From positions 1 through 64,000 of the forward strand of contig JAIMBJ010000005.1 in NCBI GenBank assembly GCA_023511455.1: DNA of 64,000 nt, in the 5' to 3' direction. The notes below the pieces were generated by a model that saw only the letters and a list, made by a program, of their open reading frames with translations, ran no database searches and had not been told where the DNA came from. Shown piece by piece: positions 49,608-60,078 of this stretch. Positions within the stretch are counted from its first letter, which is position 1; each line of letters begins with the position of its first letter. The position numbers and the translations under genes were made by a program. The DNA is from Bacillota bacterium (lineage in GTDB: Bacteria > Armatimonadota > HRBIN16).

Positions 49608-51737
49608 ATGCCTACCCGGCGCGCGATGTGGTGTCTGCTGCTGTGGAGCGTAATTTGGATAACCTCCGCACGGGCGCAGCCGCTGGTGCTGGATGTCGTG
49701 CCGGGCTTCGACGGGGTGTGCCCCGGCGAGGGGTGCTACCCCGTCACCGTGTGGATTCAGGGCAGGCGTGCCAGCTCGACACCTGCCGTCTATGAGGTGC
49801 AGGTAACCGCCACCTCCTGGAAGGGTTCCTCCACCGCCCGAAAAGCGGTTACCCTCGCGGGAGATGCGGTGTCACAGGCGGTGGGTGTTTTATTGTGTAC
49901 TCCGGATGAGCCTTACGAGATAACCGCCCGTCTTTTTCTGCGTGGGCGACTGCTGGCAGCCAGTAAGCCAGTATCCGCGAAGATGGCACAGTGGTATCCC
50001 CTGCTGGTGGGGTTGGGTACGGATAACTCCGCGCTGACATACCTGCCGCAGCGGTCACTGGGCGTGGTAAGCATGGGAGGGAGACTACTACCTGCCGACA
50101 CGTCACGTCCCCAGCCGCCTCCTCCTCTATTCCCGCAAACCGGTGCGGACAACCGCCGCCTTTTTATCGGGAGGACGCGCAACAGCTTGCCGCCGGACAG
50201 TGCCCTTGCATACCGCGGCGTGGCAGCGGTATCGCTGGATGACCGCGCTTGGGATACCCTCACCGAGCGACAGCAGCAGGCGTTGAAAGAATACGTGTTA
50301 GCAGGTGGGCTGCTGGTGGTGCACGGTGTGGACATTAACCGCCTGCAATCGCTGAAGCCGTCGGGATTGCTTCCCGTGGAGCCGCTGGGGCTGTCCAGCG
50401 TACCGGCAGGGGGATTGGCGGACTGGATACCGTCGCTGCGCACAACTGCGGACGCATTGCCTGTTGTTCGCTCGCGCCCGCTCGGTGACGCAAAAGTGAT
50501 TCTGCGGTATCGTGAGATACCGCTGGTGGTTGTTGCACCCAAAGCGCTGGGGCAGGTGGTTTTTCTGGCGTTTGACCCGAATCAGCCTCCCCTCAACGGC
50601 GGTAACGAGTCTCACGCTTTGTGGAGAAAACTGCTGAGCCTGCACGTTCGCCGTTTTGTTCCCCCGTTAGCGGTATTTCCGGAAAGTGAGCGCTGGGCAG
50701 GACCCTTCTGGGAGCAAAAAGGGCTGTATTCGCAGTTCGTGCAGGCGATGGTGAACGCCGTTGCCGCAAAGCCCGTGCCGCTGAACTGGTTGATTGCCTA
50801 TCTGGGCGTATACATCCTGGTACTCATACCACTGAACTACATGGTGCTGCGCAGGCTGGACAGACTTCACCTCTCGTGGTTCACCTTACCAATGCTGGCG
50901 GTGCTAACATCTGTGGGGGGATACCTGATGGCGGCCCGGGTGCAGGTGGGCACGCACCAGATGCGCCACTGGACAGCATGGTACACCACCTCCGGTTCGC
51001 CGCAGGCGATAGTGGAAAGCGACTGGGTGCTGTATAGCGCACGCACACAACGCTACCGCCTGCGGGCGGGGATCGATGGCATCCTGCTGGAAAACTCTCC
51101 AAGCGACCTGCAATCCCGGCGCGTGGCAGAGATTCCACAGGAGACGCCGGCGGAACTGCGTGACGTGCCGATACCGCTGTGGTCGGCGCGAACATTCCAC
51201 CTGAGCGGTACCATGAACCTGATGGGCAGTGTGAACCTCTCCACCGTCCGACAGGGTAAGGACGAGCTCGTTATCAGGGTACATAACAACACTCCCTACA
51301 CGCTTCGGAACATCCGCGTGGTATTTCCTGATGGCTATTATGTCACCACAGCATCGTGCCGACCGGGCGAGCGAAGCAGCATCAGCGTGGCCGAGGCTTC
51401 CGGAACGTTTACTCGGTTTGTCGTTTCGCCACCGCCGCTCCCCGGCTACCCGCAGCCACAGCCTGCCGATGCACCTGGCGGGCAGGGATGGCGCAGGCAG
51501 GCGATGCAAAACTGGTTGAGCCTTGCAGGTATTCGCCTGAGCCGAGAGGCCGGTTCCCAGCGACTGGCACCTGATGCCGTGATGAGCCCGCCACGCCGTG
51601 ACCTCTCTCGGGGGCTACTGGTGGCTGAGGTACAGGATGCACCGCCAGTGGTGGAGGCTTCACCTTTGCCGTCTTCCTCCAGTCAACAGGTGACGGTGCT
51701 GGCAGTCTACTTCGAGGTAGAGGGGGACAAGCCGTGA
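49608..51737 (+). CDS. Membrane-anchored secreted-domain protein, partner of an ABC-2 permease
   Basis: 709 residues. A signal peptide (about 1-24, ending ARA) is followed by a beta-rich N-terminal region and a central ThuA/GATase-like segment (about 205-270, DRAWDTLTERQQQALKEYVL, AGGLLVVHGVD). Two membrane helices near 402-420 and 428-448 (IAYLGVYILVLIPLNYMVLR) split the protein, and another beta-rich soluble region follows. The layout resembles GldG-like or DUF4350-like auxiliary proteins of gliding or surface ABC systems. The stop overlaps the ABC-2 permease start. No ATPase gene is adjacent. Confidence 0.6.
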   Translation: MPTRRAMWCLLLWSVIWITSARAQPLVLDVVPGFDGVCPGEGCYPVTVWIQGRRASSTPAVYEVQVTATSWKGSSTARKAVTLAGDAVSQAVGVLLCTPDEPYEITARLFLRGRLLAASKPVSAKMAQWYPLLVGLGTDNSALTYLPQRSLGVVSMGGRLLPADTSRPQPPPPLFPQTGADNRRLFIGRTRNSLPPDSALAYRGVAAVSLDDRAWDTLTERQQQALKEYVLAGGLLVVHGVDINRLQSLKPSGLLPVEPLGLSSVPAGGLADWIPSLRTTADALPVVRSRPLGDAKVILRYREIPLVVVAPKALGQVVFLAFDPNQPPLNGGNESHALWRKLLSLHVRRFVPPLAVFPESERWAGPFWEQKGLYSQFVQAMVNAVAAKPVPLNWLIAYLGVYILVLIPLNYMVLRRLDRLHLSWFTLPMLAVLTSVGGYLMAARVQVGTHQMRHWTAWYTTSGSPQAIVESDWVLYSARTQRYRLRAGIDGILLENSPSDLQSRRVAEIPQETPAELRDVPIPLWSARTFHLSGTMNLMGSVNLSTVRQGKDELVIRVHNNTPYTLRNIRVVFPDGYYVTTASCRPGERSSISVAEASGTFTRFVVSPPPLPGYPQPQPADAPGGQGWRRQAMQNWLSLAGIRLSREAGSQRLAPDAVMSPPRRDLSRGLLVAEVQDAPPVVEASPLPSSSSQQVTVLAVYFEVEGDKP

Positions 51738-52546
51738 TGGACTGGCGGGAGAACCCACTGCTCCGCCGAGAGCTGCTGTATCGCCTGCGTCCATCGTCGC
51801 CGAACCGTGCGCTGTTTGCGGTGGCAGGCGTGGTGTTCCTCCTGGCAGTGGCGTTGCTCTACTGGGCGGCGTTGCAAAGCGTACGCAACACCAGGGATTT
51901 CCGTGACCTGCTCACTCTCACCCTGGTCATTGAGACCTTGCTGGTGGTGGGAGGTGCTCCCGCTGCCACTGCCAATGCTGTTTCACGCGAGCGCGAACAG
52001 CGGACCTGGGACCTGCTGACCATCACCCTGCTGCGACCACATGAAGTGGTGCTGGGCAAGCTGCTGGGCAGGACGATACCTCTGTTTCTGCTCCTTCTGC
52101 TGGGCGCGCCCATGGTGGTGCTGTGTGTTGCCATCGAGCCACGTTTCGTAGTGTCAGCGCTGCTAGGGACACTGTGCGTGGTGGTGACCCTATTGTTTTA
52201 CAGCACAGCAGCGCTGGCGGCATCCTGTTTCAGCCGAAAGACGGTGACCGCTACCGCACTGGCGTATCTGTTTGCCGGCGTGTGGGTATTCGGTACGCTC
52301 ATCCTGTGGGGACTGACCAGCCTCATCTTCCCCGGTGTTGGGAGCCGTGAAGCCACCTTCTGGTTAGCGGTGAACCCCTTCGCGGTGATTGAACCCATCA
52401 TGAACAATTACGCTCCCGGCGGCTACGCCGACAGCAGCCCTTTGTTCACTCTCAGCCCATGGACATTACTCGTGGTATACAGCGGATTGACTGTGTTGCT
52501 GATTTGGGTGCTGGTCAGCACCTATCGCCATTGGGCTTTCGGATGA
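51734..52546 (+). CDS. ABC-2 type permease
   Basis: 270 residues from a GTG at 51734 (GTGA overlap with the preceding stop; an ATG one codon later is equally possible). Six hydrophobic segments and the ABC-2/GldF pattern are visible: ANAVSREREQRTWDLLTITL, then VVLGKLLGRTIPLFLLLLLG. It should be the membrane half of an exporter working with the upstream protein and an ATPase encoded elsewhere. The gene ends 106 bases before the convergent SLBB gene. Confidence 0.82.
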   Translation: MMDWRENPLLRRELLYRLRPSSPNRALFAVAGVVFLLAVALLYWAALQSVRNTRDFRDLLTLTLVIETLLVVGGAPAATANAVSREREQRTWDLLTITLLRPHEVVLGKLLGRTIPLFLLLLLGAPMVVLCVAIEPRFVVSALLGTLCVVVTLLFYSTAALAASCFSRKTVTATALAYLFAGVWVFGTLILWGLTSLIFPGVGSREATFWLAVNPFAVIEPIMNNYAPGGYADSSPLFTLSPWTLLVVYSGLTVLLIWVLVSTYRHWAFG

Positions 52547-52652
52547 CACGAACTTCGCGTAAAGTGCGTTGCGAAAGAGCATGGGTGGTGCTACCCTCGC
52601 AACGACCTGGACCACTCCCTGTGCCACCCGCGCGACTGGAAGCACACGAGAC

Positions 52653-55600
52653 CTATCTGATCAGGGTTTCGATCAGGCGGAAAGCAATCGCACCTGTGGT
52701 GATAGAGCGTATCACTGCGTCGATCTCCGCCTGTCGGTCGCGCAGTCGCTCTGCCATGACCTTTGTCGGCACGAAGATAATGTCCCCTAACCCCACGCTG
52801 CGTACCTTTTGCGCGGGCAGCACCTCTCCCGTCGCCCGGATAACCAGTATCCTGTCTCGTGCGGCATCGGAGGTAAATCCACCCGCATACTCCACGTAGT
52901 AGGAGACACTCTTGTTTGGCGTGTAAAGCACCGCAGAGGGCACGACCACCGCTCCCGTAACCGCTACGGTAGTGGGCTTTTCGGGAATGTAGATGATGTC
53001 TCCGTCGCGCACCTCCACATCCGCCTCGCTGCCGGGCTTTTGCAGAGCAGTGGCAAGGTCGACACGCACGTTACCCGCAGGGAGCAGGTCTTCTTCCTTC
53101 AGAGGGCGTGCCTGCGACACCAGGTCACGTGTCAGCAGCGTCGCAGCTTCGGCAACCTTCTCGGGTGCAGGAGCGGTTGGTGCAGTCTGTCCGAGCAGAG
53201 CAGACGCACTGGTTGGGATTGGCGGTTGCGCCAGTTCGGCTGCGAACCGCACACGTTCCACGTCTGACCGCGCCAGCGCACGCCGGTACTCTTCCTCGTT
53301 CACGACCTGCAGTACCTGCAGGATGCGCCCCGTCAGTGTCTTTTGCAGTTCGCTGATTACCTGGTCGGGGCGGCGCATCAGGCGAGCTGCCTGGGGATAT
53401 GCGGATTCAAGCAGACCGCCTGCCCGCCTCACGATGTCGCTGAGGCGTTCGGTGGGCGCACGCAAGGTATACGGTCCGGGCTCTTTCACCGCACCGCGCA
53501 GGTAAACCGTCAGCGGTTTCAGACGGAAATCACCCCTTGCCGGCACTGTCACTACATCACCGTCCTCCAGCAATGGGTTGCTGGATTCCATACCAGACAA
53601 AGCCTGATTCAGGTCAACCTCCAAAGGCGGCGTGCCGATCGGTTTCCTCGCTTTGGCAATCTCCACCCGCTCGGCGGCTTCAGGTAGGGGACCTCCTGCC
53701 AGGCGGATCAGGTCAGCCAGGCGCATGTTCTCCGCACGGGGATAGGCGCCCGGCGATTGCACCGCGCCGTCGATGGTGACCACGTTTTCGGGCGTGAACT
53801 GAGCCTGTTCGCGGGTATAGACCATCAGCATGTCACGGTCTTGCAGGAGTACGTTGTGTTCGGGGTCGTTCAGCATTGCCTTGCGCAGGTCGATGGCGAG
53901 CAGCGGACCGTAACTGCCATCGGGGTTGCGCCGTTGCAGGAAGGCGCGCTCGACGTAGGCATTGGGCAGTACCCCTCCCGCCTGCAGCAGCAGGTCCTGC
54001 ACGTGCATGTTGTCGGCGCGATAGTATACGCCTTGCTTCTGTACCGCCCCTCGAACCTGCACGCGACGGTCTCCCATCCACTCCACGTCTTTTAGAGCAT
54101 ATACCACAAGCTTATCGCGTCGCTGCAGGGGGACGTCTGCCTGCGGGTCTCTCTGCAATGCCTGTGCCAGACGCACGGGTATCAGCGTTTGGGTGTTGTC
54201 CGGATTGGTACGGAACAGGTCGGCGCGGTCAACGTAGGCATCTTCCAAGAGCCCTCGCGCCCGCTCCACGAGGTCTGCTACTGTCATGCCTGGGGTCAGC
54301 GCGTAGTTGCCCGGTTGGTCTACTGCTCCCTCGATGGTGACGATGTTGGCGAAAACAGGGCGGATGCTGTAGACCTCTACGGTGTCGCCATCGTAGAGCG
54401 GCGGGTTGTTCGCTTCGTCTGATGCCAGCAGGTTGGCGTCAATGAGCTGGCGTGCCTCACCCGGGCGAACGGAGGTTACAGCCACCCGCTGTGCTACACC
54501 GGAAGGCTTCACGCCACCTGCGAAGGCAATAGCATCGCGCAATCGCTCCGTTGGCAGCAGCTCGTATATCGCCGGGCGATGTACCTCGCCGGATATGCTC
54601 ACCTGCATTTCCACCGGCGGGATAAAGATGACGTCTCCCGGCTGCAGAGGAACATCCTGGCTGCCGTCGCCGTGCAGCAGGAAGCGGTAGAAGTCAAAGG
54701 TATGCACCGAACCATCGGTGCGCTTCAGCTGGATGCGCCTCAGCGAGCCGTTGTCGCTGGGTCCGCCGCAGGCGTACAGTGCGTTGAACAGAGTAGCCAC
54801 AGCGGGCACCTGGTAGCTCCCAGGTGCATACGCTTCGCCAGCGATGATAATCGTCATCGTGCGCAGCTCACGCAGTGTCAGCGTCACCTCTACATTGCGA
54901 ATGACACGCGACAGAGCCTTACGTATTGTCTCCTCCAACTGAGGCAGGGTCTGTCCCCGCGCGATGATTCTGCCACCCATCGGCAGGTTGAGTGCTCCTT
55001 GTGGGTCGATCCGCACGGTCGCCTCTCGTGGTTCCAGTGTCTCGCTCCAGTAGCGCAGGGTAAGCAGGTCACCGGGTCCCAGCTGGTAGCGTTCCGGCGC
55101 AGGCATCAGCACGTTCATCCATAGCATCGCGTCGGGGCCAACGAAGTTCCTTAGCGCATCTGCAGGAGGCAGCACAAAGGGGGTGCCTGGTGCCTGCGGT
55201 GTTCCAGACGGCGGGTAGTACACCGGCGGAAACAGCAACTGTGGTACGCTTTCTGATGTGGTCGGCACCTCAGTACGGCTCGGTACAGGTGGAGTAACTG
55301 GAACGGTTTCCTGCTTCGACGTCTCTTTGGTCACAGGAGTGGCTTTCTGTACCGCGCCGGTAGGTGGAGGGGATTCCTGTTTGTGTGTTGCTTCTGGCGG
55401 CGCGGCAGGAGCCGCTTCTGCTTCTCCCTGAGATGTGACCGGTAATGTAAGCGGAATATTGCTGCGTTGCAGTGTCCCCTGCAGCAACATCTGGAAGTAG
55501 AGCCGGCGCAAGGTGATTGCCTCTCGCGCCTGCTTGAAGTAGCTGTAGCCGAACCTTTCCAGCTGCGTTGTCGGTTGCGGGCGTGTCTCTGTAGACATGG

Positions 55601-55769
55601 CGCGAGCGTTGTTGCCCGTCGCATCCGCAAGGGCATCTTTATCGCGTTTTTGCTCCACAGTGGACAGCTGAGCGGGCGAAGGTGGCAGCGGTGTCTGATG
55701 CCCGGTTTGTGCCCGGGATAGTGTGCTCAGCAGCAACCAGAAGCAAAAAGCAAACCCGATTCTGCGCAC
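52653..55769 (-). CDS. Large polysaccharide export protein with multiple SLBB domains
   Basis: 1038 residues from a GTG at 55769 (GGAGGGG upstream). A signal peptide (about 1-20) and a Pro/Thr-rich linker (to about 200) are followed by a Poly_export domain (about 235-305; YQLGPGDLLTLRYWSETLEP) and five to seven SLBB-like repeats, such as MTIIIAGEAYAPGSYQVPAV, VSISGEVHRPAIYELLPTE, VTIEGAVDQPGNYALTPGMT and VYLRGAVKEPGPYTLRAPTE. Wza-type exporters have two or three SLBB domains, so this is unusually long. It should form an outer-membrane or periplasmic channel for exopolysaccharide. It converges on the ABC-2 permease and diverges from a MerR-like gene. Confidence 0.9.
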   Translation of the reverse strand: MRRIGFAFCFWLLLSTLSRAQTGHQTPLPPSPAQLSTVEQKRDKDALADATGNNARAMSTETRPQPTTQLERFGYSYFKQAREAITLRRLYFQMLLQGTLQRSNIPLTLPVTSQGEAEAAPAAPPEATHKQESPPPTGAVQKATPVTKETSKQETVPVTPPVPSRTEVPTTSESVPQLLFPPVYYPPSGTPQAPGTPFVLPPADALRNFVGPDAMLWMNVLMPAPERYQLGPGDLLTLRYWSETLEPREATVRIDPQGALNLPMGGRIIARGQTLPQLEETIRKALSRVIRNVEVTLTLRELRTMTIIIAGEAYAPGSYQVPAVATLFNALYACGGPSDNGSLRRIQLKRTDGSVHTFDFYRFLLHGDGSQDVPLQPGDVIFIPPVEMQVSISGEVHRPAIYELLPTERLRDAIAFAGGVKPSGVAQRVAVTSVRPGEARQLIDANLLASDEANNPPLYDGDTVEVYSIRPVFANIVTIEGAVDQPGNYALTPGMTVADLVERARGLLEDAYVDRADLFRTNPDNTQTLIPVRLAQALQRDPQADVPLQRRDKLVVYALKDVEWMGDRRVQVRGAVQKQGVYYRADNMHVQDLLLQAGGVLPNAYVERAFLQRRNPDGSYGPLLAIDLRKAMLNDPEHNVLLQDRDMLMVYTREQAQFTPENVVTIDGAVQSPGAYPRAENMRLADLIRLAGGPLPEAAERVEIAKARKPIGTPPLEVDLNQALSGMESSNPLLEDGDVVTVPARGDFRLKPLTVYLRGAVKEPGPYTLRAPTERLSDIVRRAGGLLESAYPQAARLMRRPDQVISELQKTLTGRILQVLQVVNEEEYRRALARSDVERVRFAAELAQPPIPTSASALLGQTAPTAPAPEKVAEAATLLTRDLVSQARPLKEEDLLPAGNVRVDLATALQKPGSEADVEVRDGDIIYIPEKPTTVAVTGAVVVPSAVLYTPNKSVSYYVEYAGGFTSDAARDRILVIRATGEVLPAQKVRSVGLGDIIFVPTKVMAERLRDRQAEIDAVIRSITTGAIAFRLIETLIR

Positions 55770-55809
55770 GCTGTGTCCCCTCCTGTACCAAGATGCAGTG
55801 TGCTCTCTC

Positions 55810-55839
55810 AGTATATCACGCCGGTACGCGTTCCGTCAA
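55810..55839 (-). promoter_or_regulatory. Promoter of the SLBB export gene
   Basis: On the minus strand TTGACG (55839-55834), 18 bases, TATACT (55815-55810), about 40 bases upstream of the start codon. Confidence 0.55.
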
Positions 55840-55944
55840 AACCTTACAGAGCACTACAGACTACGGGGGCGCCTGCCGATAATCTGCGTGGAAGGTACCA
55901 CCTCGCAGGATTGCGAGGGAACATCATTCTCATGGAGGAGAACG

Positions 55945-56229
55945 ATGCGACGGTCGCCATTGTACAACGGAGGGTACATGTCTATTGGCGCGGTCAGCGC
56001 GCTTACCGGAGTGGAAGTGCACACTCTGCGCTACTGGGAGAAGGAGTTCAGCGAGTTCCTCAAGCCCAGGCGCACCGGCGGCAAGCAACGCCGTTATTCG
56101 GCAGACGACGTGACGTTGATTCTGGAGATTAAACGTCTGCTGAAGCAGGAGATGTACAGCATCGCTGGGGCGCGGCGAGTACTGGCGCAGAGTTACCGCG
56201 ATAGCACCTCAGCACGTGCTGCTGCCTAG
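55945..56229 (+). CDS. Small MerR-family regulator
   Basis: 94 residues from the ATG at 55945 (GGAGGAG upstream); an ATG at 55978 is also possible. The MerR helix-turn-helix is clear: YMSIGAVSALTGVEVHTLRY, then WEKEFSEFLKPRRTGGKQRR and YSADDVTLILEIKRLL. There is no effector-binding or dimerising extension, so it resembles the stand-alone MerR-like proteins found near other genes. It is divergent from the SLBB exporter and 47 bases upstream of the giant glycosyltransferase gene, so it may control either; that is inference. Confidence 0.88.
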   Translation: MRRSPLYNGGYMSIGAVSALTGVEVHTLRYWEKEFSEFLKPRRTGGKQRRYSADDVTLILEIKRLLKQEMYSIAGARRVLAQSYRDSTSARAAA

Positions 56230-56276
56230 CCAGCAAGCCGGCGTGGGGAAGATTCAGGATATCAGGAGATCAGCCA

Positions 56277-59200
56277 ATGCCCACCACTTCATGGGATTGT
56301 TTTATCCCGTATTCGGCACGCGATATTCAGGAGTTCATTGCTGCTGGTGCCGACGGCGCCGTTATTCAGCGGATACGTCTGGAGCGTGACCGGCAGGCGT
56401 TGTACACAGCGGATGTATTTCTGTATCACCGGCAGCTGAAACGCCGAATGATCTGGCAGTTTATCGCCGTCAATATCCGTGACGGAAACCTGCACCTGGA
56501 TTTCCCCACGCCGTTCCAGTGCCTCGACGAGGGATGGCAACAGCTGGTCACCCGAGCCTTTATCAGCGCGTTGCAGGCAGCGCAGGCGGACCCGAATGCG
56601 GCGAATGGGCTTATCCTGAATGCCGACTTTCCTGTGCCAGATGACGTGCCTCCGCTAAATGGTGGCGGAGAGAATCGGGTGGCACCAGGCTTCGCCTGGA
56701 ACGAACTGTATATCCACAGTGCCAAACGTTACCTGTTCGCTGCGGAACGGGTGCAGGGAATGCACGTGCTGGATTTAGGCTGCGGGGTGGGTTATGGAGC
56801 AAAGATACTGGCGCGGAGCGCGGCACGAGTAGTCGCCGCTGACGTGGACGAACATCCTCTGCGGTATGGAGAAGAGACCTATCCCCACGCAAGGATACAG
56901 CGCGTACATATCACGCCCATCACTGAGACACAGGGGTTGCCCTTTGCGGACGGCTCCTTTCACTCGGTGGTGAGCTTCGAAGTCATTGAGCATGTACCGG
57001 TAGAACAGATGCAGGCTTTTTTTGCCGAGATCGCACGCGTTCTCAAACCAGACGGCGCGGTCATCCTATCCACTCCGAACAAAAACGTCTATATTCACTA
57101 TCCCGACCCCTATCATGTGTCGCTGATGACGCTGGAGGACTTCTCCCGCCTGCTAAACAGCCAGTTTGAAGACGTGCAGGTGTATGGTCAGTTGCGCTCG
57201 AAGGGACTGCCTCATACGACAATGGAGTTCGACATCGCAGGGGACGCGCGTGACGACCATGAGATTTTTGTGGCAGTCTGTCGCGGCTACCGTGGGCGGC
57301 AAGCTACCATTTCGCTGCCGGAGCCGACCGTGTGGGAGCAGCCGCGGGAGGAGGGCAAAGCCTTGGAGCAACGGTTGCCAGTCAGCGTTATCGTGCATAC
57401 GCGCAACGAGGAACACAACATCGAGCAGTGCATCGAGTGCCTGAAGGACTGGGCGGGCGAGATTATCGTGATGGACATGGAAAGCACCGACCGCACGGTG
57501 GAAATCGCCCGACGATACACCGACAAGGTATATACCCATCCTCTCATCCGTGACTTCGACGCCGCCCGCAACGTGAGCGCACAATACGCCAGTTATGATT
57601 GGGTTTTCTACGTCGATGCCGACGAGCGAGTGCCCCCTGCGCTGGTGGAGGCACTGGCAGAGATGTTGCCTGCGCTGGACGATGAGGTAGCTGCGGTCAA
57701 ACTCACCTATAAGAACTACTTCCTGGGAAAGTGGATACAGTATGCCGGTCAATGGTATCCGGGCTACAAAGCGCCGATGCTGTTGCGCAAGGGCAGGTTT
57801 CAGTGGCTTGGTGGGGCACACGAAGGGGTAAAGGTCTTCGGCAAGATCGCTCTCTTCCCGCCCGACAACCCGGAGTGTGCTATTGAACACCACTCGATGC
57901 CCACTTTGGAACGCTACATGCACAAGCTGAACTACTATTCGCAGAGTGCAGCGCAGCAGATGTTAGATAAACGCGCTCCCTGCTCGTGGCAGACGCTTGC
58001 CGCAGCAATGGCCTACGCCTTCCGCTTTTATTACGACGAGACTCAGGGCTATCAGGACGGTGCACACGGTTTTCTGCTTTCCGCTTGCGCGGCAATGAGT
58101 GCTCTCGCCGACCAGATTCGCTATGCCGAGTTACTCCTGAGTAAGGGATGGGAAGGGAACGACCTGTTGCCTGCCAGTGCAGAAGAGTTTTTCCGCTTCG
58201 CAGCAGACGTGGCTGCGGGCAGGGTGCAGGTTGTCCAGAGGAATCTCTCGCAGATACTGGCACTATCCACCGACGAGCAGAAATCTGCTCCCCCTCCCAA
58301 CTGGTGGCAACGGCTGTGGCTGCGACTGCAACGTTCATCGGGGGGACGTGTGGTTGTGGTTGGACCTGTCGGACCTGCGCTGTCTGCACCGGAATGGCAG
58401 GTAGTCGCGGATAACGAACAGGCAGATGCCCTCATCGCCTTTGGTGAGGGATGGAGTGAGGCAGTGGCTCGGCTGCGGGAAGGCGGTAGCTTCTTCATCG
58501 CTACGCCCCGGTTCCCTGCAGACTCCGAAGCTTGGCGCGCCGAGCTGGAACAGGCTTTCCACGCAACGGTGCATCTGATAGACCCCGAAGCAACGTGCTC
58601 GTGGTTGTTCGCCTTTGGGTGGAAGGGGCAACGCATAGAACCAGTGCGGTGCAGGGTATTGATGCTCACTCACCAGAACGCGCTCCACATGCTGGGCGGC
58701 GGCGAAACGCAGCTGTTCGAGACCCTGCTTGCGCTGCGACAGCAGGGGGTCGTGGCGGATGTCTCCCTATCGCTAAGACTATCCGATGAGCCGTATAACC
58801 TGATGCACGTCTTCAGCCTCTATCATGCAGATAAAGTAGGCCAGCTGAACCGCGCGGAGAAACCCATCGTGGTCTCGACCATCTTCCGCGACAACGCCGC
58901 TTTTTATCCGGTGACGGTCGGCGCGGCGGTGTTCCGGCAGGAGGACGCTGCGCAGGTCGAACGGGCATTGCGGGCGTGGAAGCAGGGCAATCTGCACGTG
59001 CAGGGGCTGGATGCGGCGTCGCTGGATGAGCCGGAAGAGGTGCGGTACGTCAAGCAACAGGTGGTGGAACGTGCGCAGTTGCTTTTGCCGAATTGTCGGT
59101 GGGAGCTGTCCAGTCTGCGCCGATACTTTGGACTGAGCGATAAGCCCGCGCACGTAGTTCCCAACGCTGTCCGTCCAGAGAGGTTCCTTGAGGCGACCCC

Positions 59201-60059
59201 CGATGCCTTCATGCAGCGTTTCGGGTTGCGCGACTTTGTGCTGTGCGCGGCACGGATCGAGCCCTTCAAGAACCAGTTGATGCTGATGTGGGCGTTGCGA
59301 GATACGGATATTCCCATTGTGCTCGCGGGCAAGGTGTCCGACCCCGAATATGGCGTGCTCTGCGAACGCTGGGCGGGCAAGAACGTGCATTTTGTGGGAG
59401 AACTCGCTCCCGACCTGCTGGCGAGCGCGTATGCCGCTGCGCGAGTGCACGCGATGCCCTCGTGGGCGGAAACACCCGGCTTAACCAGCATGGAAGCTGC
59501 GCTGGCGGGTTGTGCTATCGTGGTGGGCAACCAGGGTGCAGAGCGGGAGTATTTCGGCGAGTTCGCTTACTACTGTAACCCCGCAGACATCGACTCGGTG
59601 CGGGAAGCAGTACTGGCAGCGTGGGAGGACAGAGATGTCGCCCGACGCGAAGCGTTCCGCGAATACATCCTGAAGCGCTATACGTGGTCGGAGACGGCAC
59701 GTGTGACTGCGGAGGCATATGAGCAGGTGCTGAGGTGCCAGCAAGCGTTTCTAGCCATGCCCGACTGGAACGAGCCACAGACCTGGCAACCCGTTGTCGA
59801 GCAATATCTCAGGGAGCATTCACCGGGTGACGGCGCGCTATTGCAGCTATATGCCGGAGCCTACAACGCTTTCCGCGCGGAGGTAGCCTACGAGTTGCTG
59901 GCGCAGTTCATCGTTTCGACAGGCTTCGACCCCGAACACTGCGCGGATATCGAGGTCATCGACGATCTGCCCGAGAATCTGCTGGGACGGATATGGTGGA
60001 CGGGCAGTCGCTACGATGGCATTTTGCAGGCGCGTTATCAGGGTCGGACGGCGGCGTAG
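56277..60059 (+). CDS. Trifunctional methyltransferase / GT2 / GT4 protein
   Basis: 1260 residues in one frame. Residues 160-290 are a class I methyltransferase (VLDLGCGVGYGAKILARSAA, then FHSVVSFEVIEHV). Residues 370-640 are a GT2 domain (VIVHTRNEEHNIEQCIECLK, then VMDMESTDRTVEIARRY and VFYVDADERV; the DAD supplies metal ligands). Residues 790-1180 are GT4 (LGGGETQLFETLLALRQQG, PNAVRPERFL, MPSWAETPGLTSMEAAL). It looks like an assembly protein for a complex glycan, with glycan methylation as a guess. The last 80 residues are of unclear class. The next gene is a second giant glycosyltransferase, 19 bases away. Confidence 0.88.
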   Translation: MPTTSWDCFIPYSARDIQEFIAAGADGAVIQRIRLERDRQALYTADVFLYHRQLKRRMIWQFIAVNIRDGNLHLDFPTPFQCLDEGWQQLVTRAFISALQAAQADPNAANGLILNADFPVPDDVPPLNGGGENRVAPGFAWNELYIHSAKRYLFAAERVQGMHVLDLGCGVGYGAKILARSAARVVAADVDEHPLRYGEETYPHARIQRVHITPITETQGLPFADGSFHSVVSFEVIEHVPVEQMQAFFAEIARVLKPDGAVILSTPNKNVYIHYPDPYHVSLMTLEDFSRLLNSQFEDVQVYGQLRSKGLPHTTMEFDIAGDARDDHEIFVAVCRGYRGRQATISLPEPTVWEQPREEGKALEQRLPVSVIVHTRNEEHNIEQCIECLKDWAGEIIVMDMESTDRTVEIARRYTDKVYTHPLIRDFDAARNVSAQYASYDWVFYVDADERVPPALVEALAEMLPALDDEVAAVKLTYKNYFLGKWIQYAGQWYPGYKAPMLLRKGRFQWLGGAHEGVKVFGKIALFPPDNPECAIEHHSMPTLERYMHKLNYYSQSAAQQMLDKRAPCSWQTLAAAMAYAFRFYYDETQGYQDGAHGFLLSACAAMSALADQIRYAELLLSKGWEGNDLLPASAEEFFRFAADVAAGRVQVVQRNLSQILALSTDEQKSAPPPNWWQRLWLRLQRSSGGRVVVVGPVGPALSAPEWQVVADNEQADALIAFGEGWSEAVARLREGGSFFIATPRFPADSEAWRAELEQAFHATVHLIDPEATCSWLFAFGWKGQRIEPVRCRVLMLTHQNALHMLGGGETQLFETLLALRQQGVVADVSLSLRLSDEPYNLMHVFSLYHADKVGQLNRAEKPIVVSTIFRDNAAFYPVTVGAAVFRQEDAAQVERALRAWKQGNLHVQGLDAASLDEPEEVRYVKQQVVERAQLLLPNCRWELSSLRRYFGLSDKPAHVVPNAVRPERFLEATPDAFMQRFGLRDFVLCAARIEPFKNQLMLMWALRDTDIPIVLAGKVSDPEYGVLCERWAGKNVHFVGELAPDLLASAYAAARVHAMPSWAETPGLTSMEAALAGCAIVVGNQGAEREYFGEFAYYCNPADIDSVREAVLAAWEDRDVARREAFREYILKRYTWSETARVTAEAYEQVLRCQQAFLAMPDWNEPQTWQPVVEQYLREHSPGDGALLQLYAGAYNAFRAEVAYELLAQFIVSTGFDPEHCADIEVIDDLPENLLGRIWWTGSRYDGILQARYQGRTAA

Positions 60060-60078
60060 CAAACAGGGGGTGGAACAG